Notes: generated from the sequence alone by a model not told the origin. DNA of 64,000 nucleotides from BJGV01 sp003230615 (GCA_963663215.1 OY760140.1:1550001-1614000), one strand, 5' to 3'; positions 19,789 through 29,082 are shown, counted from the stretch's first letter. Made by a program: numbers and translations.

Positions 19789-20456
19789 CTTTCACTTTCC
19801 TTTAAAGCTACTTTGTTGCGGACATAAATTGGAGCTACATCAACCGGTTCAACTGCAAGCCCCTTCGCAAAACCTTGTTTAGCTAATTGTGCTATCTCCC
19901 GCGCGTGGGGTTTAAGACCACTTTCAATATGAGTAATGCAACTACCGTAATGACTACGCAAGTCTTCGCCATATATACCAAAACCACTGCCACAACCAAT
20001 CCAATTATCTCCTGATACTAACGGCGCACGACGTGGCAAACAAAGAGTTGGCTTGCTAACCGGTAGCCAATCGTCCGCAGATTTAACATAAGCAGCATGA
20101 TAAATCTCGCCCATGCGGGCATCGATCGCTGTAATCACGCTATTTTTGCTAGCTTGCAATGCCAATGCTTCCAATGTAGAGATACCTATTACTGGTAGAT
20201 TTGAGCCGAAAGCCAGTCCCTGCGCTACCCCACAAGCTATACGCAATCCTGTAAATGATCCGGGGCCAGCACCAAAAGCGATACCATCCAATTGCACCAG
20301 CGTCAATCCAGCCTGCGCTAGTAATTCTTGCAACATTGGTAGGAGAAGTTCGGAATGCCGCTGTCCCGCAAAAACACTTCGGCTAAGAATTTCCCCATCC
20401 ATCCAAAGTGCAATCGAACAGTATTCGGAGGAGGTATCGAAAGCAAGAATTTTCAA
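19785..20456 (-). CDS. tsaB: tRNA threonylcarbamoyladenosine biosynthesis protein TsaB
   Basis: Partner of TsaD in forming t6A at position 37 of ANN-decoding tRNAs. The 223-residue product begins MKILAFDTSSEYCSIALW and shows GQRHSELLLPML and GAGPGSFTGLRIACGVAQGLAFG, the diagnostic TsaB blocks. The start codon is TTG at 20454-20456, which lies inside the first unit of an 8-base tandem repeat; there is no ATG in frame at the right place and no clear ribosome site. First gene of the tsaB-rimI-udg operon. The start context is odd and may make expression sensitive to repeat copy number. Confidence 0.93.
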   Translation of the reverse strand: MKILAFDTSSEYCSIALWMDGEILSRSVFAGQRHSELLLPMLQELLAQAGLTLVQLDGIAFGAGPGSFTGLRIACGVAQGLAFGSNLPVIGISTLEALALQASKNSVITAIDARMGEIYHAAYVKSADDWLPVSKPTLCLPRRAPLVSGDNWIGCGSGFGIYGEDLRSHYGSCITHIESGLKPHAREIAQLAKQGFAKGLAVEPVDVAPIYVRNKVALKESER

Positions 20457-20506
20457 GTTATCAAGTTATCAAGTTATCAAGTTATCAAGTTATCAAGTTA
20501 TCAAGT
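20453..20506. repeat. Octanucleotide tandem repeat at the tsaB start
   Basis: Six perfect copies of TCAAGTTA (plus strand) and a partial seventh, 54 bases in all. On the minus strand the unit TAACTTGA contains a TTG in each copy, and the copy at the end supplies the tsaB start codon. Because 8 is not a multiple of 3, every frame through the array meets TAA or TGA stops. Confidence 0.97.
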
Positions 20507-20665
20507 CTATTGAATTTCAGAATTTAAGTAAATTCAATGATATCCATTTCTCAGTGAATATCTGTGAAAAATTTACTGTCTACTTGATTGTAGCAGTGAT
20601 ATGCTTGATAACAAGGGAGTTTTCTCTACCCACATCACCGCACAATAATTTCATGGAGAGCAACT

Positions 20666-21106
20666 ATGAGTATTACGTGGATTCTTGTCGCAAACGCAAG
20701 TGCAGCAGATCTTTATGCCAACTATGGGCCAAAAAAAGGGCTTCAGAAACTCAAGGAATTTAAGCACAATGCTAGTAGAGGGAAGGCTCTAGAATTGGTT
20801 TCAGACCGTCCTGGAAACTATAAAGGCCATGGTAACAGCCACGGCTCCTTCGCGCCTGCTACTGATCCAAAACAAAACGAAGCTCAGCACTTTGCCCTAG
20901 AGCTTGCTAAAGAACTTGATCATGGACGCACTGCTAATTGTTACCAACGTCTAATCCTCGTTGCTTCTGCGCCCTTCATAGGGCTCATTAACAGAAACTT
21001 GGATAATCATGTGCGGGTTATGGTAAGCGACAGCTTCGAAAAGGATTACACCAAGGCCAGCAAAAAACAACTGACCAAACATTTAGAAAGCTGTATTTAT
21101 CTTTGA
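20666..21106 (+). CDS. Host attachment family protein (PF10116-like)
   Basis: A 146-residue soluble protein beginning MSITWILVANASAADLYA, with the family features of a conserved DRPG motif near residue 49, a long Lys/His-containing linker, and ELAKELDHGR followed by LILVASAPFIG. This matches proteins annotated as required for host-cell attachment in Agrobacterium. The name is historical; the family is widespread in free-living bacteria and its real function is unclear. GGAG eight bases upstream supports the ATG. Its 3' end overlaps the convergent thpR by 10 bases. Confidence 0.82.
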   Translation: MSITWILVANASAADLYANYGPKKGLQKLKEFKHNASRGKALELVSDRPGNYKGHGNSHGSFAPATDPKQNEAQHFALELAKELDHGRTANCYQRLILVASAPFIGLINRNLDNHVRVMVSDSFEKDYTKASKKQLTKHLESCIYL

Positions 21107-21693
21107 GACTCCAAAGACCAGCGTCCGATAGGAGTATAAACCGATCTATCACTAGCTTGTTCCGATTTCACCAGTATATACTCATTTACAGGCCAGACAA
21201 TAGGCTCCACCAAATGTATCAATGACTTAGGTAAAACATGGTGCTGAACCTTTCTAACCAGCGTTATATGTGGCGTAAAAGTTCTGTGATCGAACGAAAA
21301 ACCATAGGCAGACAAAGTGTTCTTCAAAGAACCCACTAAATCAAAAAGTTCCAGCGGAGTCTCACCAGTTTCTGCGTAGACTAAACGGTTAAGCTTCCAG
21401 TAGCGAATTCCTTCAACAATAAAATTAAAAACCTGCCCTCTTACAGTATTAGCTGCTAAACATAGCGTATGCAGCTGACTAGTTTCCATTTCTCCCAGAA
21501 AAATCAGTGTGAGATGAATGCTCTCTGCTCTGGTTCTCCGTCCACCGCAGACTAATTCCAGCTTCTCTGATAAATCGCATAGTTGTCTCCACACTGCCTC
21601 TTTCGGCCATATTGCAAAGAAAACACGGATAGGCTCTCCCGATGTCCGTATTTGTTTCAGCTGTCCACTTTCTCTGTACTGATGATCATGCAT
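21097..21693 (-). CDS. thpR: RNA 2',3'-cyclic phosphodiesterase (2H phosphoesterase)
   Basis: Opens 2',3'-cyclic phosphates on RNA ends; historically called LigT. The 198-residue product has the two catalytic H-x-T/S motifs as HLTLIFLGE near residue 61 and HITLVRK near residue 142, which define the 2H superfamily. The conserved domain opens at RVFFAIWP near residue 23. The start at 21693 has a good GGAGG ribosome site located within ispF, so the two genes overlap by 37 bases and are probably co-translated. Its stop region overlaps the convergent attachment-family gene. Confidence 0.88.
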   Translation of the reverse strand: MHDHQYRESGQLKQIRTSGEPIRVFFAIWPKEAVWRQLCDLSEKLELVCGGRRTRAESIHLTLIFLGEMETSQLHTLCLAANTVRGQVFNFIVEGIRYWKLNRLVYAETGETPLELFDLVGSLKNTLSAYGFSFDHRTFTPHITLVRKVQHHVLPKSLIHLVEPIVWPVNEYILVKSEQASDRSVYTPIGRWSLESQR

Positions 21694-22148
21694 ACCGCCT
21701 CCGCCTTGATACCCTCACCCCGGCCTATTGGACCAAGATGCTCAGCGGTCTTAGCTTTAATGTTGATATCCTTAGTCTCAACCCCAAGATCATTTGCAAT
21801 GTTAGTAATCATGGCTGGAATGTGCGGTGACATTTTAGGTGCCTGAGCGATAATCGTCGCATCAACATTGATCAGCTTGTAGTTATTTTCTCCCAGTAAA
21901 TGGCAGACTTCCCGCAGTAAAACTCGACTGTCAATATTGTTGTAGCTCGGATTAGCATCTGAGAAATGCCTGCCAATATCTCCCAGCGCAGCCGCACCTA
22001 ATAATGCGTCACAAACTGCATGCAACAACACATCGGCATCGGAATGCCCAAGCAAACCCTTCTCATAAGGAATCGTTATACCACCAATGATAAGCTTACG
22101 TCCTTCGACCAATTGGTGCACATCAGAACCTTGCCCAATTCTAATCAT
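21657..22148 (-). CDS. ispF: 2-C-methyl-D-erythritol 2,4-cyclodiphosphate synthase
   Basis: Fifth step of the MEP isoprenoid pathway: cyclises CDP-methylerythritol 2-phosphate, releasing CMP. The 163-residue product starts MIRIGQGSDVHQL with the zinc-binding DVH motif, then GLLGHSDADVLLHA, and the C-terminal GRGEGIKAEAVCMI. An ATG nine bases earlier (22157) would add three residues; MIRIGQG is the family norm. It overlaps the end of ispD, the preceding pathway gene, by eight bases, so IspD and IspF are likely made together. Confidence 0.96.
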   Translation of the reverse strand: MIRIGQGSDVHQLVEGRKLIIGGITIPYEKGLLGHSDADVLLHAVCDALLGAAALGDIGRHFSDANPSYNNIDSRVLLREVCHLLGENNYKLINVDATIIAQAPKMSPHIPAMITNIANDLGVETKDINIKAKTAEHLGPIGRGEGIKAEAVCMIISTEKVDS

Positions 22149-22860
22149 ACTCACCATACCCCTCTAGTTGCGCTCGTAGTATCAGCTCCGCTAAAATCAT
22201 GTCCTGTGGGTAAGTGATTTTTAAATTACGTGCATCGCTAAGTACCAATTTAGGATGTAAACCTAATTCCTCGACTGCGCTAGCGTCGTCAGTCATGGCT
22301 ATGCTGCTAGGCCTACTCAAAGCATCCACTAGTAGCTTGTAGCGAAACATTTGCGGCGTTTGTGCCTGCCACAAACCTTTCCTGGATTCGGTGTGCTCAA
22401 CCCTATTACTAACATCACTTCGTTTTAGTGTATCTGCCAAGGGAACCGCCAACAACCCGCCCACTGCATCGTCAGCAAGTTCATTCATTAACTTATTTAG
22501 TAACGCTTCACTCAAACAAGGCCGTGCTGCATCATGCACTAGCACCCAATCACTATCAACGATGGACGATGCATCGGGTGCTGCTTTGAGACCATTGAGT
22601 ATGCTCATGGAACGAGTTACACCACCATAATTAAACACAACTAGCTTACCAGAAAATTCCGACCAGTCATGCCTTAACCACTCGCTATCGTCAGGCGCAA
22701 GAACTACAAAAACACTAACGATTCCTGGAGAACGACAAAGTGTGCGCAAGGCGTGATAAATCATTGGCCTACCAGCTAGCGGCAAATATTGTTTGGGTAG
22801 ATTGTTCTCCATGCGCGAACCGGAACCCGCAGCTGGAATTAATGCAAAAAATTTTGACAT
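22141..22860 (-). CDS. ispD: 2-C-methyl-D-erythritol 4-phosphate cytidylyltransferase
   Basis: Third step of the MEP pathway: joins CTP and methylerythritol 4-phosphate. The 239-residue product opens MSKFFALIPAAGSGSRMENN with the nucleotide-binding loop, followed by PKQYLPLAGRP, VLVHDAARPCLS and TQTPQ-type QAQTPQMFRY. The frame is open to 22923, but the ATG at 22860 gives the family's usual start directly before the loop. It is divergent from prfB, sharing a 151-base control region. Confidence 0.95.
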   Translation of the reverse strand: MSKFFALIPAAGSGSRMENNLPKQYLPLAGRPMIYHALRTLCRSPGIVSVFVVLAPDDSEWLRHDWSEFSGKLVVFNYGGVTRSMSILNGLKAAPDASSIVDSDWVLVHDAARPCLSEALLNKLMNELADDAVGGLLAVPLADTLKRSDVSNRVEHTESRKGLWQAQTPQMFRYKLLVDALSRPSSIAMTDDASAVEELGLHPKLVLSDARNLKITYPQDMILAELILRAQLEGYGEYD

Positions 22861-23011
22861 CTTGTAATTGTAACGAAAAAATAGATCTTCTTCCTGATAA
22901 GTCATTGGAGCTATCTTTTTCAAATCTTAGAATCCAAAGTAATAGAGGCAGATGCAGCCTATCCGGCTTACTGTATAATTTCATGTTTTCGTATTATTGG
23001 ATAAAGCACAT

Positions 23012-24116
23012 ATGGAAACAGAACAAATCAACGCCATTGACAACCAACTCGCCAATCTCAATAGTCGAGCGACAGAGTTGCGGGGGTATCTTTGACTTTG
23101 ACGCCAAGCAAACGCGTCTGAAGGAACTCTCCCAGCTAGCAGAGGATCCCGCAATATGGGGTAACAGTAAACGCGCTCAGGAATGGGGGCGCGAGAAGAA
23201 AATGCTGGAATCTATAATCTTTACTCTAGAGGCAATTGGACAGCAATTGCAAGATGCTAGTGATCTATTCCAAATGGCAAGAGAAGAAGATGACAATACA
23301 ATGCTAGAAAGCATCTGCAGCGATGTGAATAAACTGGAAATGACCATGGCAGACATGGAGTTTTGCCGTATGTTCTCCAATCCGATGGATCCCAATAACT
23401 GCTTCTTAGAAATTCAATCTGGTTCTGGCGGCACAGAAGCACAGGACTGGGCAGCAATGCTAGAACGAATGTATCTGCGCTATTGCGAACGACGTGGTTA
23501 TAAGGTGGAAATACTAGAGGAATCTTCTGGTGAGGTCGCGGGTATCAAGAGCGCTTCTCTCAAAATATCCGGCGATTACGCCTATGGTTATCTGCGCACC
23601 GAAAGTGGTATTCACCGGTTAGTGCGCAAATCCCCATTTGACTCTGGCAATCGCCGCCATACTTCATTTGCCAGCATATTTGTTTATCCAGAGGTGGACG
23701 ATACTATTGAAATAGAAATTAATCCCGCAGATTTGCGCATCGATACTTACCGTGCTTCCGGTGCAGGTGGCCAACACATCAACAAAACTGATTCAGCCAT
23801 TCGCATAACTCATAATCCTTCCGGTATTGTGGTGAGATGCCAGAATGACCGATCACAGCACCGTAATCGTGCAGAAGCAATGGCAATGCTAAAATCACGC
23901 CTATACGAAGAGGAATTACGTAAACGAAGTGACGAAAAACAAGCAATGGAAGACTCCAAGTCTGACATCGGTTGGGGGCACCAAATACGTTCTTATGTGC
24001 TGGACCAATCTCGTATCAAGGATCTACGCACAGGTATAGAGATCGGTAATACTCAAGGTGTTCTCGATGGTGGCTTGGATGATTTTATTCGGGCAAGTTT
24101 AAAACAAGGCGCCTGA
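23012..24116 (+). CDS. prfB: Peptide chain release factor 2 (with programmed +1 frameshift)
   Basis: Recognises UAA and UGA stops and triggers peptide release. Translation starts at ATG 23012, reads 27 codons to CTT followed by an in-frame TGA at 23093-23095, then shifts +1 and continues from 23094 to 24116, giving 367 residues. The codon-recognition SPF motif (KSPFDSG) and the catalytic GGQ (GAGGQHINKTDSAIR) are both present. The frame of the main part is open upstream as far as 22740, antisense to ispD, but that extension is not coding. The shift is autoregulatory: low RF2 favours it. Confidence 0.97.
23081..23096 (+). promoter_or_regulatory. RF2 programmed frameshift site
   Basis: A GGGGG run (internal ribosome-binding-like signal) three bases ahead of CTT TGA C at 23090-23096. 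This is the classic prfB arrangement: slippery CTT, stop TGA, and following C that makes the stop weak. Confidence 0.97.
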
Positions 24117-24220
24117 CCTGTAGCTAAAAAAGATGCCACTACTATTTTGTGCCGTTTTTTATTCTAGTTATCGACAACTGTCGAATCTGCGTCCAAAAAT
24201 ATCCTACAAAATGTTTAGAT

Positions 24221-24706
24221 TCATTTCTTCAATTTATTTACACTCGCTTTAACTGAATCTGGTTTTATAAATATATCTAAATAAGCTTCGTAACCTTCCT
24301 CATTTATCCTCTCTACCGGGATAAATCGTAAAGATGCCGAGTTAATACAGTAGCGCTTCCATGTCGGCGCTGGGCCGTCATCAAACACGTGACCCAAATG
24401 CGAATCTGCCTGTCGAGAACGCACTTCTGTCCGCACCATACCATATTTATAATCTTGCTTCTCCACAATTCCACTACACTTAACTGGACGCGTAAAACTC
24501 GGCCAGCCAGTACCAGAATCAAATTTATCTAGTGAGCTAAAGAGCGGCTCACCTGATACCACATCTACATAAAGCCCCGGCTCATAAATGTTCCAATACG
24601 CGTTCTTGAAAGGTTGTTCCGTACCATTTTTCTGTGTGACCATAAACTGTTCAGTGGACAATTTTAGCTTTACCTTAGACAGATCTAATTTTTGGAAATT
24701 ATTCAT
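24221..24706 (-). CDS. msrB: Peptide-methionine (R)-S-oxide reductase
   Basis: Reduces the R-epimer of methionine sulfoxide in proteins. The 161-residue product has the SelR-domain blocks GEPLFSSLDKFDSGTGWPSF, then DSHLGHVFDDGP and the catalytic cysteine in RYCINSASLRF near residue 132. The two CxxC zinc pairs of the metal-binding subgroup are absent (EVRSRQADSHLG instead of a CxxC form), so this is the zinc-free, Neisseria-PilB-like type. A cysteine in RPVKCSG may be the resolving one. Single gene, divergent from lysS. Confidence 0.92.
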   Translation of the reverse strand: MNNFQKLDLSKVKLKLSTEQFMVTQKNGTEQPFKNAYWNIYEPGLYVDVVSGEPLFSSLDKFDSGTGWPSFTRPVKCSGIVEKQDYKYGMVRTEVRSRQADSHLGHVFDDGPAPTWKRYCINSASLRFIPVERINEEGYEAYLDIFIKPDSVKASVNKLKK

Positions 24707-25014
24707 AGAATTTACTGATTGGTTAGAATGCGATCACGCTCTGGTATGCTGTCTTCTCTGCTCGATACTAGTTTAATACGTACTATTAACAAAGTGGTAG
24801 TAACCATTTTAAGATTAGAAACAATTTTATGTTTTTAATATTTTGTGTGCCAACAAAAGATGATCAACTATACAATAAATAAAATTTTATATGTAACGTA
24901 AGAAAAAAATTGATACGTACTTGACTTGGTAAGATGATAGCGTTGAGTGTGGCACAACGCTATAATTGCGTGCCACATGTAGATAATGAGGCAATTAATT
25001 TTTAGGGACAAGGA
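24707..25014. promoter_or_regulatory. Divergent msrB-lysS region with a palindrome over a TATAAT box
   Basis: 308 bases without a gene. An inverted repeat with perfect 8-base arms, TGTGGCAC at 24948-24955 and GTGCCACA at 24970-24977, straddles a TATAAT at 24961-24966, about 50 bases before lysS. A TTGACT lies at 24921-24926 but is too far from that -10 for a normal promoter. The palindrome could be an operator. AGGG eight bases before the lysS ATG is its ribosome site. Confidence 0.4.
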
Positions 25015-26520
25015 ATGGGCGAACTGGAAAACAAACCACAACAAGACACCAATCAGATTATTGAAGAGCGTCGGGCTAAATTGGCTGCGTTGCGTGAGGT
25101 GAATAATGCCTTTCCAAATGACTTTCGCCGCAATAGCCTAGCATTAGATCTACATAAAAAATATGGCGAACAATCGAACGACATTCTAGAGGCAAACCCT
25201 ATAACCGTGCGAGTAGCTGGACGCATGATGCTAAAACGCGTGATGGGCAAGGCAAGTTTCGCTACTATTCAAGACATGAGTGGACATATTCAACTGTACA
25301 TCACTAACAATATTGCTGGCGAATCCACTCATGCTAAATTCAAGCATTATGATTTGGGTGATATTTTAGGTGTACAAGGAACATTGTTCATTACCAAAAC
25401 TGGCGAGCTCTCAGTGCGTACTACAAGTCTGCGCCTATTGACCAAATCATTGCGCCCTCTGCCTGAAAAGTTCCATGGCCTGATAGATCAGGAGCAAAAA
25501 TATCGCCAGCGTTATCTTGACCTAATTACTAATGAGGACACACGTAAAGTATTTGTCGTGCGCTCTAAGATTATTCAGTCTATTCGTGATTTTTTTGTCA
25601 ATCGTGGATATCTGGAAGCAGAAACACCAATGATGCACCCTATCCACGGTGGTGCTACAGCACGACCTTTTACCACTCATCATAATGCGTTAGATATGAA
25701 CCTTTATTTACGCGTTGCACCAGAACTGTATTTAAAGCGTCTGGTTATAGGCGGAATGGAAAAGGTTTTTGAAATAAATCGCTGTTTTAGAAACGAAGGA
25801 ATTTCCATCCGTCACAATCCCGAGTTCACCATGCTAGAGTTTTATGAGGCCTACCAAGATCACATATATCTGATGGATCTCACAGAAACTATGCTTCGTG
25901 ATATAGCGGTGAAGGTTCTAGGTACAACTAAAATCTCTTATCAGGGGCATAAAATAGATCTGGCGCATCCTTTCTCGCGACTGTCTATCACTCAAGCAAT
26001 CCAAAAATTTCATCCTGAATATACTGATGCGCAACTCAACGACCGTACATTTTTAATCAGCAAATTACAGTCACTTAATATAATTCACAAACCAGATGAT
26101 GGGATTGGCGTGTTACAACTTTCCCTATTTGGTGAAACAACTGAACATTTACTAATCGATCCGATTTTTATTGTTGATTATCCAGCAGATGTCTCTCCTC
26201 TAGCACGCCGAAATGACAAAAATCCAGAAATAACTGACCGCTTTGAGCTCTATATTACTGGTCGTGAAATTGCTAATGGCTTTTCTGAATTGAACGATCC
26301 GGAGGATCAGAATACACGCTTCCTTGTGCAATTGCTTGCCAAGGAATCGGGTGATGCGGAGGCCATGCACTACGACGCCGATTATATTCGCGCACTAGAA
26401 CATGGGCTTCCCCCTACTGCAGGTGAAGGTATCGGTATAGATCGATTAGTTATGTTGCTTACCGATAGTCCTAGTATTCGTGACGTAATACTTTTCCCTC
26501 AATTACGACGGGAAGATTAA
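25015..26520 (+). CDS. lysS: Lysyl-tRNA synthetase (class II)
   Basis: Charges tRNA-Lys. The 501-residue product has an N-terminal OB-fold anticodon-binding domain (about residues 60-165, with VAGRMMLKRVMGKASFA), class II motif 1 near RDFFVNRGYLEAETPMM, motif 2 FRNEGISIRHNPEFTMLEFY, and motif 3 GIGIDRLVMLLTDS near the C-terminus. Length is typical. It lies some 350 bases downstream of a divergent msrB and 135 bases before the copper operon; no functional link to either is apparent. prfB-lysS proximity, with msrB inserted, recalls the common prfB-lysS pair. Confidence 0.96.
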   Translation: MGELENKPQQDTNQIIEERRAKLAALREVNNAFPNDFRRNSLALDLHKKYGEQSNDILEANPITVRVAGRMMLKRVMGKASFATIQDMSGHIQLYITNNIAGESTHAKFKHYDLGDILGVQGTLFITKTGELSVRTTSLRLLTKSLRPLPEKFHGLIDQEQKYRQRYLDLITNEDTRKVFVVRSKIIQSIRDFFVNRGYLEAETPMMHPIHGGATARPFTTHHNALDMNLYLRVAPELYLKRLVIGGMEKVFEINRCFRNEGISIRHNPEFTMLEFYEAYQDHIYLMDLTETMLRDIAVKVLGTTKISYQGHKIDLAHPFSRLSITQAIQKFHPEYTDAQLNDRTFLISKLQSLNIIHKPDDGIGVLQLSLFGETTEHLLIDPIFIVDYPADVSPLARRNDKNPEITDRFELYITGREIANGFSELNDPEDQNTRFLVQLLAKESGDAEAMHYDADYIRALEHGLPPTAGEGIGIDRLVMLLTDSPSIRDVILFPQLRRED

Positions 26521-26600
26521 CTTATTACGACAAAGTATTTCTAGACTTAACCAATTATATTTTTCCTAAGGCTATTTTCTCAGTATCGCCTTTACGTATA

Positions 26601-26627
26601 TTGACATATACCCTAGTGGGGTATACT
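26601..26627 (+). promoter_or_regulatory. copA promoter with CsoR-like operator
   Basis: TTGACA at 26601-26606 is followed at once by the palindrome TATACCC-TAGT-GGGGTATA at 26607-26625, overlapping the probable -10 (TATACT 26622 or TACTGT 26624). C/G-rich half-sites flanked by TATA are typical of CsoR copper operators, and a csoR-type gene closes the operon. Confidence 0.75.
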
Positions 26628-26655
26628 GTAGTTCTATTAATAACTAGGAAACATT

Positions 26656-29049
26656 TTGAACTCTCCCAATCTCAGACAAATAGAACTACCTATCGAGGGG
26701 ATGACTTGTGCGGCCTGTGCAGCACGTATAGAAAAGAATCTAAATAAACTGCCAGGTGTACATGCAGTAGTCAATCTCGCTAGCGAGAAAGCACGAATAA
26801 AATTCGATGATACCCAGACCAAACCTGACAATCTAGTTCGCTCTATTGAAAAAGCTGGATTTCATGTTGTTCCCCAATCCGTACAACTGCAAATCAATGG
26901 GATGACTTGTGCAGCTTGCAGCGAGCGCATTAAAAGAGCGTTGGACAAACTTCCTGGGGTTGCCGCTATTATCAATTTAGCCACAGAGAAAGCACACATC
27001 AGTTTCAACCCTGGTTCTACAACGGTGAGCGCCTTGATTGCCGCTATTGTCAAAGAAGGCTATAACGCGACCGAGATAAACGAATTCAACCGTGCTGAAG
27101 AAAAAGCACGGCGACTTTCTGCCTACCAGACGGAACTTCGTATGTTTTGGATTTCTGCTGCTCTTACTCTACCGTTAATGTTACATATGGGTGCTATTTT
27201 TTCGGGCACTACTACCGATTTTATACCACGCTGGTTACAGTGTCTGCTGGCAACCCCTGTACAATTTTGGATTGGTATGCGCTTCTATACAGGTGCATGG
27301 CACGCACTTCGTGGGGGTAGTGCAAACATGGATGTTTTAGTTGCACTTGGCACCAGCATGGCATATTTTTTTAGTGCGATTGTAACTTTGTTGGCACTGA
27401 ATCAACATGTTTATTTTGAATCAGGCGCAGCTATCATCACTCTAGTTTTACTAGGCAAATTAATGGAAGCTCGTGCCAAAAGTAAAACTTCGGAAGCCAT
27501 TGAAAAGCTTATCGGACTACAACCTAAAACTGCACGGGTGGAGCGTGATGGTGAGTTTATTGAGGTAGACGCAAACACCCTTAAGATAAATGATGTTTTT
27601 ATCGTACGCCCTGGCGGAAATCTGCCAGTGGATGGCATTGTGATCGAGGGATCATCCAGTGTAAATGAATCAATGCTGACCGGTGAGAGCCTACCAGTTT
27701 CCAAACAGGTGGGTGCAAAAGTCTACGCCGCAACCATGAACCAACAAGGATTGCTAAAATGCCGTGCCACCAGTGTTGGCGCCCATACCCAACTTGCGGC
27801 CATCATCCACTTAGTGGAAGAAGCACAGGGTTCCAAAGCACCGATCCAGAGAATGGCTGATACAATATCAGGTATCTTTGTTCCTATAGTTGTGGCTATT
27901 AGCACTCTGACTCTGTTACTAACTTGGTGGCTTGTCGATGATTTTGTTTTGGCGCTTATCAACGCCGTAACAGTACTGGTAATCGCTTGCCCCTGCGCAC
28001 TGGGTCTAGCTACACCAACAGCGATCATGGTTGGAACAGGGCGTGGTGCGCAAGTCGGTGTACTGGTTAAAAATGCTGCCGCACTGGAACAGGCGGAAAA
28101 AATCCAAACACTTATTGTGGATAAGACCGGTACCCTCACAGAAGGTAAGCCTGTTGTGACCAATATTGTTCCCGTCGGATCGATTGCCGAGCATGATTTA
28201 CTGCAGGTTGCCGCTACCCTGGAACAGGGTTCGGAACATCCTCTTGCCAAAGCAGTATTAGAACATGCCGAGAAGATGAATATTAAACCGCAAACAGTCA
28301 ATGACTTTACCGCTGTCACAGGCAGCGGGATTACTGCCCGCATAGATGAAACTGAATATATGCTCGGTGCGGCAAAATTTTTAATTGATCGTGGTGCAGT
28401 AATTGATAACGATCATATAGACACACTTCAAGCTGAGGGTAAAACCGTCATTGGTGTTGCTAAAAAGTTCGGTGACGCTCTTGAGATCCTTGGATACCTC
28501 GCAATCGCCGACCAGCTGCGCAGTACTTCCAAACAGGCTGTGAAGCGGCTGCAATCCATGGGAATCGAAGTAATGATGCTCACAGGTGATAACCCCGCCA
28601 CTGCCGCCGCTATTGCCAAGCAGGTAGGAATCACCAGTTACCGAGCTGAAGTACTGCCGCAAGATAAAGCTGCTGAAGTCGGGAGAATAAAAGAGAGCGG
28701 TAAATTTGTCGCCATGGTGGGAGATGGAATAAATGATGCTCCAGCACTGGCAGCAGCCAACGTGAGTTTTGCCATAGGCGCTGGCTCCGATGTGGCGATT
28801 GAAGCCGCCGACATCACTTTGGTGCGCAATGATTTAATGAGTGTTGCTGATGCAGTTTCTCTATCTCACAGAACGCTTAGTAAAGTCCGCCAGAATCTAT
28901 TTTTTGCTTTTATATACAATGTGCTAGGCATACCACTTGCAGCAATGGGATTACTCAACCCAGTGATCGCCGCCACAGCTATGGCGATGAGCTCAGTGTC
29001 AGTAGTAGGGAATTCTTTGCTGTTGAAACGATGGCAGGCAAGTTCTTGA
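26656..29049 (+). CDS. copA: Copper-exporting P1B-type ATPase
   Basis: Pumps Cu(I) out of the cytoplasm at the expense of ATP. The 797-residue product has two N-terminal heavy-metal domains, each with GMTCAAC (cysteines near 18/21 and 85/88), eight predicted membrane segments, the CPC metal-translocation motif ACPCALG near residue 443, phosphorylation site DKTGTLT near 489, SEHPLAKA, and GDGINDAPAL near 688. The start is TTG at 26656 with AGGA upstream; the first ATG in frame would remove part of the first metal domain. Followed by copZ and csoR; expression is probably released by copper. Confidence 0.95.
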   Translation: MNSPNLRQIELPIEGMTCAACAARIEKNLNKLPGVHAVVNLASEKARIKFDDTQTKPDNLVRSIEKAGFHVVPQSVQLQINGMTCAACSERIKRALDKLPGVAAIINLATEKAHISFNPGSTTVSALIAAIVKEGYNATEINEFNRAEEKARRLSAYQTELRMFWISAALTLPLMLHMGAIFSGTTTDFIPRWLQCLLATPVQFWIGMRFYTGAWHALRGGSANMDVLVALGTSMAYFFSAIVTLLALNQHVYFESGAAIITLVLLGKLMEARAKSKTSEAIEKLIGLQPKTARVERDGEFIEVDANTLKINDVFIVRPGGNLPVDGIVIEGSSSVNESMLTGESLPVSKQVGAKVYAATMNQQGLLKCRATSVGAHTQLAAIIHLVEEAQGSKAPIQRMADTISGIFVPIVVAISTLTLLLTWWLVDDFVLALINAVTVLVIACPCALGLATPTAIMVGTGRGAQVGVLVKNAAALEQAEKIQTLIVDKTGTLTEGKPVVTNIVPVGSIAEHDLLQVAATLEQGSEHPLAKAVLEHAEKMNIKPQTVNDFTAVTGSGITARIDETEYMLGAAKFLIDRGAVIDNDHIDTLQAEGKTVIGVAKKFGDALEILGYLAIADQLRSTSKQAVKRLQSMGIEVMMLTGDNPATAAAIAKQVGITSYRAEVLPQDKAAEVGRIKESGKFVAMVGDGINDAPALAAANVSFAIGAGSDVAIEAADITLVRNDLMSVADAVSLSHRTLSKVRQNLFFAFIYNVLGIPLAAMGLLNPVIAATAMAMSSVSVVGNSLLLKRWQASS

Positions 29050-29082
29050 AATACAAATCTTGTTAGAAATGGAGTGTATAAA

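Noticed and set aside
20453..20506. CRISPR-like short repeat
   Set aside because: The units are contiguous 8-mers with no spacers and no cas genes are present.
20113..20763. 216-codon plus-strand frame across the tandem repeat
   Set aside because: It is antisense to tsaB and only stays open because the repeat translates without stops in that frame; no family resemblance.
22740..23011. Upstream extension of the prfB main frame
   Set aside because: Antisense to ispD and bypasses the true ATG and frameshift site at 23012-23096.
24117..24170. Terminator after prfB
   Set aside because: A-rich and T-rich flanks look suggestive but the arms do not pair properly.
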